From Luteibacter aegosomatis (lineage in GTDB: Bacteria > Pseudomonadota > Gammaproteobacteria > Xanthomonadales > Rhodanobacteraceae): a stretch of DNA of 64,000 nucleotides. How positions within the stretch are numbered: position 1 is the stretch's first letter; each line of letters starts with the position of its first letter. The stretch lies in NCBI RefSeq assembly GCF_023078455.1, contig NZ_CP095740.1, forward strand, positions 1,290,001 to 1,354,000, given 5' to 3'. Positions 44,491-52,359 of this stretch are shown one piece after another. The notes beneath the pieces are model-generated. The model did no database searches and was not told the origin of the DNA. It worked only from the letters and a program-made list of their open reading frames with translations. The position numbers and the translations under genes were made by a program.

Positions 44491-44796
44491 GAGCGTCCTT
44501 CCGTTCGTGATCCAAGGCCGTGCGCGCGACACGGCCGCTTGAGGGGATCGTGTCCGGACGCTCCCCAAGTGTGTGTCGGGGCTACGTTACCGCGTGTCAG
44601 GTTGGGGTGTCGATAGAGGGGTGTTGATGAAGCTGAATGGAAAGCCGATGGGATGTCGTCGCCTGTCCGGGCGCAAGGCGCTGGGTTCCTGCCTGCGCAG
44701 GAACGACGAGCGAGGGGTTTCGTCGGCGCGCGTGAAAATACCTCACGTCGTTCCTGCACAGGCAGGAACCCAGCGTCTTCACCAGGTTGCCGAAAA
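44491..44796. repeat. Intergenic region with GTTCCTGC-family repeat pair
   Basis: The gap between tamA and the glucan synthase gene carries an inverted pair at 44674-44704 and 44745-44780, sharing TTCCTGCCTGCGCAGGAACG with the 38846-38949 copy. Otherwise I see no gene here; the tamA promoter should lie near 44500-44600. Confidence 0.65.
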
Positions 44797-47427
44797 TCAG
44801 CCCGCCTCGTCTCCCGACCGGAACGCGATCCACGCGCCGATCATCGCCGACACGTACGGGATGGACTGCGCGGCCAGGATGAACATCCACAACGTGCTCT
44901 CGACGTACTGCGTGCCGTAGTGCATGCCCATGCCGATGATCGCCAGCAACAGGGCGACCGCCATGAGCACTTCCTCACGCACCGGCGCGAACGCGGCGAA
45001 ACTGCTGCCGCCCATGCGACGGCTCTTCGCGGTGACGACGAAGGCCGTCTTCTCGCGGGTGAGCCCGTGCAGGATGCCGCGCGCGATGGCGTGCGAGAGG
45101 CCCATGCTCGCCACCGAGGCCATGATCGTGTCGTACCAGCCGCACGGCACGCGGGCGCGATACAACACCACGCCGAAGATCGCCTTGGCGAAGAAGAATC
45201 CGATCACGGGGATCAGGAACAACTGCATGGGCAGGTTGAAGTAGTCCGGCGCGTAGATCATGCCGGCGGTCCACAGCAGGCCCATCATCGTGAACACGTA
45301 GTGCAGCGCGTCGGCGAACCAGGAGAACCAGCCGGTGAGGAAATGGAAGCGCTGTCCGGCGGAAAGCGGCCCCTTGCGGGTCATCCAGTGCCAGCGGCCC
45401 TTGAGGATCTGCATCGCGCCGAAGGCCCAGCGGTAGCGCTGGCTCTTGTATGCCTTGAAATCGGCGGGCGTGAGGCCCTTGCCCATCAGCTCGTCGACGT
45501 AGACCAGCTCGTAGCCGGCGTGCATGAGGCGCAGGCCGAGTTCGGCATCCTCGCAGATGGTCCATTCCGACCAGCCGCCGGTGCCCTCCAGCGCCGAGCG
45601 GCGCACCATGGTCATGGTGCCGTGCTGGATGATGGCGTTGCGCTCGTTGCGATGGTGCATGCCGATGCGGAAGAAGCCGTCATATTCCCAGGCCGTCATG
45701 CGGCGGAAACGGTTCTTCTCGAAATCGCGATGGGCCTGCGGGCATTGCACCACGGCCACCTTGGCGTCGTGGAAGTAGCCGGTGAGCGTGGAGAGCCAGT
45801 CTTCACGCACCTCGTAGTCGGCGTCGATGACCGCCACCACCTCGGCACGTTCGTCGGTGGCGGTAAGGCCGAAGTTGAGCGCACCGGCCTTGTAGCCCGG
45901 CCAGGGTTCGAGGTGGAAGAAGCGGAACTTCGGGCCCAGCTTGGCGCAATATTCCTCGACCGGCTTCCAGACGGCCGGGTCCTTGGTGTTGTTGTCCAGC
46001 ACCAGCACCTCGAAGTTCTCGTAGTCGAGGCGGGCCAGCGAATCGAGGGTGACCTGCACCATCTCGGGCGGCTCGTTGTGGCAGGCCAGGTGGATGGACA
46101 CGAAGGGCTGCTTCTCCACCGGATCGGGCGGCAGCATGCCGGCGTGGCGGATCCAGCTGCGTCGCCAGAGCACCTCGGTGAATTCGAAGCCGTTGATGAG
46201 CAGGATGCCCAGGATCGCCACCTGCGCCGGGAACAGCAGGATCAGCATCGCCCAGTCGAACGGGCTCAGGTAGAAATTGAAGGGCAGGGTGGCCGACCAG
46301 ACGATCAGGCCGCAGGCCAGCTGGACCAGGCCCATGAAGAACAGGCGGCCGGTGAGCTTGAAGCGGCGGAAGCGGCTGCCGAACCAGACCATCGGCGCGA
46401 AGGCCAGCAGCGAGGCGGCCAGCGCCTTCCATGGCCAGCTCACGTCCTCCGTGACCGGGCCGGTGAAGGGGAACTTCAGCTGGCGGTCGGCGTTGAACAT
46501 GCCCCAGTAGGCACCCGTGCGGCCCTCGCCGAGGTTTTCCTTCCACGGCTGGTCGATGGCTTCGAGGACGTAGTAGTCGTCGATGCCGTTGAGCTTGGCC
46601 TGGTTGAAGAACGTGCGAAGGAAGATCGCCTCGTTCGATACGCTGGGATAGGCGTACTTGAAGCGGTCGCCGTTGGAAGGCCAGCCGATTTCGCCGATGG
46701 CGATGTGCTTGCCGGGGAAACGTGCGCGCAGGGCCTTGTAGCTCTCGATCGAATCGGCGACGCCGGCGCGCGCCTCGATACCGTTCCAGTAGGGGAACAG
46801 GTGGACGGTGATGAAGTCGACGTGGTCGACCAGTTCCGGATTCTGCAGCCAGATGTGGAACGGCTCGGCGATGGATACCGGCTGCCGCACGGCCGCGCGC
46901 ACGCGGTCGAGGTAGGCCATCATCTGCTCGGGCTTGAGGTCGTTGCGGAACAGGGTCTCGTTGCCGACGATGAGGCGGCTGACGGTCTTGGGGTAGCGGT
47001 GGGCCTGCGCGATCAGCGCCTCGATCTCGCGCTCGTTGTTTTCCAGGCGCGTGTCGATGTTGGCGCCAGCCATGACGTCGAGGCCTTCCTTGTCGGCCAG
47101 CCGGATCGTCTGCGGGTTTTCCAGCACCGAATAGGTGCGGATGCGTGGCGAGTATTTCTTCACCAGGCGCAGGTCGGCGTCGATTTCCGAGTCGGTGGAG
47201 ACGTCGCCCTTGATCGGGTTCTGGTAGCGCTGGTAGGCGGTGAAGGCGAAGCCGGGGATCGGCGCCTTCCAGTCTTCCGGGCCGTTGGGCAGGTTGGCGA
47301 CGAACCACAGGCCGACGTTCAGCGCGGCGACGACGATCGCGAGGATCAGCGCGGCGAGGATCGGGTGGCTTTTTTCGGTCGTGGTAACAGCGCTCAAAAC
47401 AATCCCCGGACCGGTCGGCCCCCGCAT
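44797..47427 (-). CDS. Bifunctional GH17-GT2 membrane protein, beta-glucan synthase-like (NdvB type)
   Basis: 876 aa. After a membrane helix (about 22-44) comes a GH17-type domain (RLIVGNETLF with the acid/base Glu, IAIGEIGWPSNGDRFK with the nucleophile Glu). Several membrane helices follow, then a GT2 synthase domain (VSIHLACHNEPPEMVQVTLD, DxD in VAVIDADYEV, WTICEDAELGLRLM, and QRYRW as the QxxRW motif), then more helices. This fusion matches the Pseudomonas NdvB-type enzymes that make cyclic beta-(1,3)-glucans in the periplasm. Substrate specificity cannot be read from sequence. Start uncertain: the ATG at 47427, or a TTG 10 codons later. Confidence 0.85.
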   Translation of the reverse strand: MRGPTGPGIVLSAVTTTEKSHPILAALILAIVVAALNVGLWFVANLPNGPEDWKAPIPGFAFTAYQRYQNPIKGDVSTDSEIDADLRLVKKYSPRIRTYSVLENPQTIRLADKEGLDVMAGANIDTRLENNEREIEALIAQAHRYPKTVSRLIVGNETLFRNDLKPEQMMAYLDRVRAAVRQPVSIAEPFHIWLQNPELVDHVDFITVHLFPYWNGIEARAGVADSIESYKALRARFPGKHIAIGEIGWPSNGDRFKYAYPSVSNEAIFLRTFFNQAKLNGIDDYYVLEAIDQPWKENLGEGRTGAYWGMFNADRQLKFPFTGPVTEDVSWPWKALAASLLAFAPMVWFGSRFRRFKLTGRLFFMGLVQLACGLIVWSATLPFNFYLSPFDWAMLILLFPAQVAILGILLINGFEFTEVLWRRSWIRHAGMLPPDPVEKQPFVSIHLACHNEPPEMVQVTLDSLARLDYENFEVLVLDNNTKDPAVWKPVEEYCAKLGPKFRFFHLEPWPGYKAGALNFGLTATDERAEVVAVIDADYEVREDWLSTLTGYFHDAKVAVVQCPQAHRDFEKNRFRRMTAWEYDGFFRIGMHHRNERNAIIQHGTMTMVRRSALEGTGGWSEWTICEDAELGLRLMHAGYELVYVDELMGKGLTPADFKAYKSQRYRWAFGAMQILKGRWHWMTRKGPLSAGQRFHFLTGWFSWFADALHYVFTMMGLLWTAGMIYAPDYFNLPMQLFLIPVIGFFFAKAIFGVVLYRARVPCGWYDTIMASVASMGLSHAIARGILHGLTREKTAFVVTAKSRRMGGSSFAAFAPVREEVLMAVALLLAIIGMGMHYGTQYVESTLWMFILAAQSIPYVSAMIGAWIAFRSGDEAG

Positions 47428-47543
47428 GGCGTCAATGAGGTAACCGGGGGAGCTTAACGAACGGTGAGGGATGGCTCAACGGCGAGATGGCCCGTCGGTC
47501 AGGCTGAACTCAGTTGAGACCGGGTCATTCGCCCCCGAAGACG

Positions 47544-47696
47544 GTGGGAGCGGACCCTGTCCGCGAACCCTCGGGCTTACCTTGGTACGAACGAGGCCAT
47601 GCGGGGACTGGGCGGGCTTTTACCGCTCGCCCGATCACCACATGGCCTCATTCGTGATAGACGGCTTGAGGGTTCGCGGACCGGGTCCGCTCCCAC
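47544..47696. repeat. Composite REP-bounded palindromic element, copy 2
   Basis: 153 bp. Outer arms begin GTGGGAGCGGACCCTGTCCG at 47544 and end with its near complement at 47696. Inner arms are CGAACGAGGCCATG (47588-47601) and CATGGCCTCATTCG (47641-47654). It lies between the 5' end of the glucan synthase gene and the 3' end of dps; the rest of this gap (47428-47543, 47697-47740) shows nothing recognisable. Confidence 0.8.
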
Positions 47697-47740
47697 CATC
47701 GGGAGCCATCAGTGCTTCACTTATTCCTAACGCCCGCCGC

Positions 47741-48220
47741 TCACTTCAACAGCGAGCGAAGCATCCAGGCGGTCTTCTCGTGGGCCTTCAGGCGGCCCGT
47801 GACCATGTCGGCGGTGCCTTCGTCACCGACCTTCTCGGCCACCTTGATCACTTCGCGCGACGTGGCGGCGGCCTCGTCGTGGCCGTCGACCAGCTGGGCG
47901 ACCATGTCGGACCAGTTCGGCACGCCGGCTTCTTCCTTGATCTTGGTGAGCTTGCTGAACTCGGCGTAGGAGCCCGCCGCGGTGACGTCGAGGATGCGGA
48001 TGCGCTCGGCCACCTCGTCCACCGCCAGCCACAGTTCGTTGTACTGGGTCTCGAACATGGTGTGCAGGCTGTTGAAGTGCGGACCGGTCACGTTCCAGTG
48101 GAACTTGTGGGTCTTCAGGTACAGCGTGAAGGTGTCGGCGAGAAGCTTGGACAGCTCCTTGGCGGCGGCTTCGCGATCTTTCTTGGCAATGCCGATATCG
48201 ATTTCTTTAGCCTTGGCCAT
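47741..48220 (-). CDS. dps: DNA-protecting ferritin-like protein Dps
   Basis: 159 aa. Dps forms a dodecamer that binds DNA and oxidises iron with peroxide. The ferroxidase site region (KTHKFHWNVTGPHFNSLHTM, His38, His41) and the downstream Asp/Glu helix (DEVAERIRILDVTAAGSYAE) are intact. A ribosome site (GGAGAG) precedes the ATG. It diverges from hrpA; the shared 113-bp region contains an OxyR-type half-site pair. Confidence 0.95.
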   Translation of the reverse strand: MAKAKEIDIGIAKKDREAAAKELSKLLADTFTLYLKTHKFHWNVTGPHFNSLHTMFETQYNELWLAVDEVAERIRILDVTAAGSYAEFSKLTKIKEEAGVPNWSDMVAQLVDGHDEAAATSREVIKVAEKVGDEGTADMVTGRLKAHEKTAWMLRSLLK

Positions 48221-48273
48221 CGTGCGACTCTCCAGGTTTGCGGTTCAGGGGGAAATTTTAACGAGCGAACCTT

Positions 48274-48320
48274 TGCATTTGAAATGCACGTTTCTGATCT
48301 CGTCGATAGGTGCACGCTAT
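48274..48320. promoter_or_regulatory. Operator-like sites between dps and hrpA
   Basis: TGCATTT-G-AAATGCA is a perfect inverted repeat at 48274-48288. At 48306-48320, ATAG-N7-CTAT matches the OxyR half-site core at 7-bp spacing, with the T but not the A of the inner consensus. OxyR control of dps is common, so the site is a fair candidate. Only one of the two half-site pairs of a full OxyR site is seen. Confidence 0.4.
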
Positions 48321-48333
48321 TATTTGCCTTCCC

Positions 48334-51300
48334 ATGAGTACCTCGACAAGTCCCTCCCGCCCCATTCCGTCCGATTCGCGCCTGAAAGAGCTGCGCGACG
48401 CCCTGTCCCGGGTGGCCAGCCGCGATTACGGGCGCCTGCTGGGCCGCTGGCGCGGACTCTCCCGCAAGCCCGACGCGGCCCGGATCGACGCCCTCGGCGC
48501 GGATATCTCCGCCTCGATGGCACGCCGCGCGGCGCGGGCCGCGTCCAAGCCCGCCATCAGCGTCGACGCCGCGCTGCCCATCGCCGCCCGGGCCGACGAC
48601 ATCGTCAAGCTCATCCGCGACCACCAGGTGGTGGTGATCGCCGGCGAGACCGGCTCGGGCAAGACCACCCAGTTGCCCAAGCTGTGCCTGGCCGCCGGCC
48701 GCGGCGAGGCCGGGCTCATCGGCTGCACCCAGCCGCGCCGGCTGGCTGCCCGCTCGGTGGCGACCCGCGTCGCCGAGGAGCTGGGCACGCCGGTGGGCGA
48801 CAAGGTCGGCTTCCAGGTGCGCTTCACCGAGAAGGTATCCGACCAGGCGCTGGTCAAGTTCATGACCGACGGCATCCTGCTGGCCGAGACGCAGTCCGAT
48901 CCCTGGCTGTCGGCCTACGACACGATCATCATCGACGAGGCCCACGAACGCAGCCTCAACATCGATTTCCTGCTGGGTTACCTCAAGCGCCTGGCCCAGC
49001 GCCGGCCCGACCTCAAGATCATCGTCACGTCGGCCACCATCGACACCGAACGCTTCGCCGAGCATTTCGGCGGCGCGCCCGTGGTGGCGGTGGAAGGACG
49101 CACCTATCCGGTGGAAGTGCGCTACCGGCCTCCGGGCGAGCGCGGCGAGGGCAACCTCGCCCAGCAGATCGCCGACACCATGGACGAGATCACCCGCGAG
49201 GACCCTCGCGGCGACGTGCTGGTGTTCCTGCCCGGCGAGCGCGAGATCCGCGACACGCACCTGCTGCTTTCGCGAAAGACCTACCGTGAGACCGAGGTGC
49301 TGGCGCTCTACGCGCGCCTGTCCGCCAACGAGCAGGATCGCGTATTCCGTCCCGGCCCGAAACGCCGGATCGTGCTCGCCACCAACGTGGCCGAAACCTC
49401 GCTCACGGTGCCGCGCATCCGCTACGTGATCGACCCGGGCACGGCGCGCGTGAAACGCTACAGCCAGCGGGGACAGCTCGAGCGCCTGCACGTCGAGCCC
49501 ATCTCGCAGGCGGCCGCCAACCAGCGCAAAGGCCGTTGCGGACGCATCGGGCCGGGTATTTGCTATCGCCTCTTCGACGAGGCGGACTTCGCGCTGCGCC
49601 CGGAGTACACCGATCCGGAACTGCTGCGCTCCTCGCTCGCCAACGTCATCCTGCGCATGCTCGCGCTCGACCTCGGCGAAGTGGACGACTTCCCGTTCCT
49701 CGAGGCACCCGATCCGCGCGTGGTGGCGGACGGTTACCGCCGCCTCGCCGAGATCGGCGCCATCGACGAGGACCGCCGTCTCACCGAGGTGGGCCGCACG
49801 GTGGCGCGCCTGCCCATCGACGTGCAGCTGGCGCGCATGCTGGTGGAAGCTCGCCGCCTGGGCAGCCTCGCCGACCTCACGACCATCGTGGCCTTCCTCA
49901 GCATCCAGGACCCGCGCGAGCGGCCGCCGGAGGCACGCGGGCAGGCCGATGCGGCGCATGCGCAGTTCGCCGACCCCAAGTCGGACTTCGTCGGCGTGGT
50001 CAATCTGTGGAAGGCCTACCTGGCCGCCGCGGAAGAACTGACCTCGTCGAAGCTGCGCGACTGGTGCTCACGGCATTTCCTGAGCTTCATGCGCATGCGC
50101 GAGTGGCGGGAGCTCCACCGGCAGCTGGTGCTGGTGACGCGGGACCTGGGTTGGGAGACCAAAGGCGGCGAATCCGCTTCGGTGGGAGCGGCCCCTGTCC
50201 GCGATGGGCGGCGTAGCTCCACCCGAATCGCGGACAGGGGCCGCTCCCACCCAGCCCCGGGCGATTCGGCAAGAACCCGGCCCACCTCGGCCGTTCCCGC
50301 CACCGTGCCCGACGGCGACGCGCTCTTCGAAGCCATCCATCGCAGCCTGCTCGCCGGCCTGCCGACACAGATCGGCCACAAGGACGAGAAGGGCGTCTAT
50401 CGCGGTACCCGCGAGCGGCGCTTCCAGGTGTTCCCCGGCTCCGCGCTGGCGAAAGCGCCGCCGGCCTGGATCTTCGCCGCGCAGATCCTCGACATCGGTG
50501 GCCGCGTGTGGGCGATGATGTGCGCGCGCGTCGATCCCGCGTGGGTCGAATCGCAGGCGGCGCACCTGGTGCGCTCCACCGCGCGCGATCCGCACTGGTC
50601 GCGCAAGCGCGGCACCGTCGTCGCCTACGAGCAGGTCACCCTGTTCGGCCTGGTGCTGGTGGAACGCCGGCCTGTGACCTTCCAGCGGCAGGATCCGAAG
50701 CTCGCCCACGAGATCTTCGTGCGCGAAGCGCTGGTGCGCGCCGATCTCGACAGCCGCGCTGATTTCGTGCGCGCCAACGCGCGCGTGCTCGAACAGGCCC
50801 ACGACATCGAGGCCAAGCAGCGCCGCGCCGGCCTGCTTCGCTCGGACGAGGCCCTGGCCGAATTCTTCGACGGCAAGCTGCCCGAATCCATCGCCGACAC
50901 GCGTGCGCTGGACGCCTGGTACCGCAAGGCGGCACCGGCCGAGCAGGCGGCGCTGCGCTGGACGCTGGCCGACGTCATGGACACCGGCGCTGGCCTGGAT
51001 CCGAAGGCTTTCCCCGCCTCGCTGGACATCGGACAGCACCGTTACCGGCTCGAATACCGTTTCGTGCCCGGCGATCCGGCCGACGGCGTCACCATCCACG
51101 TGCCGCTGGCCTTCCTCAACGCCTTGCCCGCGGCGCGCGGCGAATGGCTGGTCGGCGGCCTGCTGGTGGACAAGGTGGCCGAGCTGATCCGTGGCCTGCC
51201 CAAGGCCCTGCGCCGCAACTTCGTACCCGCACCGGACTTCGCCCGTGCCTTTGCCGAAGCCGAAACGCCGCGTGACGAGCCGCTGGCGAAAGCCTTGGCG

Positions 51301-52359
51301 GCGTTCCTGAAGCGCACCACGGGCGTCGACGTCGACGCGTCCGCGTTCGCGGATGCGGAATTGCCCCCGCACCTGCTCATGCGTTTCCGCGTGCACGACG
51401 AGAACGGCCGCACGGTGGCCGAAGACCGCGACCTCGCCGCCATCCGTGCGCGCTGGGAAGGCAAGGCGCGCGAGGCCTTCTCGCGCAAGACCGACATCGA
51501 GCTCACGCGCGAAGACATCGCCACGTGGGACTTCGAGTCCATCCCGAAGGAAGTACGTTCCGAGGGCGGCCTCAAGGCCTATCCGGCACTGGTCGACCTC
51601 GGCGAGGCCGTGGCCTTGCGCGTGTTCGAACGCGCCGACGAGGCCGCCGAAGCCCATGTGGGCGGCGTGGAGCGCCTGCTTCGCCAGGCCCTGGGCTCCG
51701 AGATCAAGCGCGCGCGTCGACAGTTGCCGATCAACAACGCCCTTTCGCTGAAATACGCTCCGCTGGGCAGCATCGACGGCCTTCGCGACGACCTCGTCGA
51801 AGGCGGCTTCGACGACCTGCTCGCGAAGCACCGCCTCGATGCCCGCACGCAGGGCGAATTCGAAACCCTGCGCGTCGATTTCGGCCGCGAGCTGTTCGGC
51901 GCGGCGATGGAGCGGCAGAAGCTGGCCGAACCGATCATCGAGGCACAGGCCGAATTGAAACCCTGGATGGACCCGCCGCTGATGGGTTTCGCCAAGGCGA
52001 GTTACGACGACCTTCGCGAGCAGCTGGCCGCGCTGCTCCAGCCCGGCTTCCTTCGCGAGCTGCCCGTTTCCCGCCTGGCCCATTTCCCGCGCTATCTCAA
52101 GGCGATGCGCCTGCGCGGCGAACGCTTGCGCCAGGATCCGGCGCGCGACCAGTCGCGCATGCTCCAGGTGCTGCCCTACTGGCGCGCGCTGCTCAATGGC
52201 GGTGGCACGGCATGGGATGCCGTCGCATGGAGCGAACTGCGCTGGCTGCTGGAAGAATGGCGTGTATCGTTGTTCGCGCAGGAACTGAAGACCGCCGAGC
52301 CGGTATCGGCCAAGCGGCTGGCGCGCGCACTGGAGATGGCCGAGGCGGCAACCCGATGA
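48334..52359 (+). CDS. hrpA: ATP-dependent RNA helicase HrpA, with an in-frame REPIN
   Basis: 1341 aa DEAH-box helicase acting on RNA, linked in E. coli to ribosome rescue and mRNA processing. Walker A is GETGSGKT (104-111) and the DEAH box is at 201-204. HA2 and OB-type domains follow, then the large C-terminal DUF3418 (from about residue 720). Residues 617-639 are encoded by a REPIN (50182-50250) exactly 69 bp long, so the frame is kept; they lie in a Gly/Ser/Pro-rich linker. The ATG at 48334 is preferred; an upstream in-frame ATG at 48310 lies in the OxyR-like site. Its stop overlaps relA (ATGA). Confidence 0.95.
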   Translation: MSTSTSPSRPIPSDSRLKELRDALSRVASRDYGRLLGRWRGLSRKPDAARIDALGADISASMARRAARAASKPAISVDAALPIAARADDIVKLIRDHQVVVIAGETGSGKTTQLPKLCLAAGRGEAGLIGCTQPRRLAARSVATRVAEELGTPVGDKVGFQVRFTEKVSDQALVKFMTDGILLAETQSDPWLSAYDTIIIDEAHERSLNIDFLLGYLKRLAQRRPDLKIIVTSATIDTERFAEHFGGAPVVAVEGRTYPVEVRYRPPGERGEGNLAQQIADTMDEITREDPRGDVLVFLPGEREIRDTHLLLSRKTYRETEVLALYARLSANEQDRVFRPGPKRRIVLATNVAETSLTVPRIRYVIDPGTARVKRYSQRGQLERLHVEPISQAAANQRKGRCGRIGPGICYRLFDEADFALRPEYTDPELLRSSLANVILRMLALDLGEVDDFPFLEAPDPRVVADGYRRLAEIGAIDEDRRLTEVGRTVARLPIDVQLARMLVEARRLGSLADLTTIVAFLSIQDPRERPPEARGQADAAHAQFADPKSDFVGVVNLWKAYLAAAEELTSSKLRDWCSRHFLSFMRMREWRELHRQLVLVTRDLGWETKGGESASVGAAPVRDGRRSSTRIADRGRSHPAPGDSARTRPTSAVPATVPDGDALFEAIHRSLLAGLPTQIGHKDEKGVYRGTRERRFQVFPGSALAKAPPAWIFAAQILDIGGRVWAMMCARVDPAWVESQAAHLVRSTARDPHWSRKRGTVVAYEQVTLFGLVLVERRPVTFQRQDPKLAHEIFVREALVRADLDSRADFVRANARVLEQAHDIEAKQRRAGLLRSDEALAEFFDGKLPESIADTRALDAWYRKAAPAEQAALRWTLADVMDTGAGLDPKAFPASLDIGQHRYRLEYRFVPGDPADGVTIHVPLAFLNALPAARGEWLVGGLLVDKVAELIRGLPKALRRNFVPAPDFARAFAEAETPRDEPLAKALAAFLKRTTGVDVDASAFADAELPPHLLMRFRVHDENGRTVAEDRDLAAIRARWEGKAREAFSRKTDIELTREDIATWDFESIPKEVRSEGGLKAYPALVDLGEAVALRVFERADEAAEAHVGGVERLLRQALGSEIKRARRQLPINNALSLKYAPLGSIDGLRDDLVEGGFDDLLAKHRLDARTQGEFETLRVDFGRELFGAAMERQKLAEPIIEAQAELKPWMDPPLMGFAKASYDDLREQLAALLQPGFLRELPVSRLAHFPRYLKAMRLRGERLRQDPARDQSRMLQVLPYWRALLNGGGTAWDAVAWSELRWLLEEWRVSLFAQELKTAEPVSAKRLARALEMAEAATR
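50182..50250. repeat. REPIN inside the hrpA coding sequence
   Basis: 24-bp REP arms (50182-50205 and 50227-50250) are perfect reverse complements around a 21-bp spacer. Head GTGGGAGC, stem GCGGcC/GTCCGC type. It starts at a codon boundary (codon 617) and spans 23 codons with no stop. Confidence 0.85.

Noticed and set aside
42731..44515. Upstream extension of the TamB frame giving an 1849-codon protein
   Set aside because: The extra part is Arg/Pro-rich shadow of tamA; the TamB membrane anchor begins at 42730 with an ATGA overlap to tamA.
44653..47457. 934-codon plus-strand open frame opposite the GH17-GT2 gene
   Set aside because: Shadow of a gene with clear catalytic motifs; no recognisable domain in the plus-strand translation.
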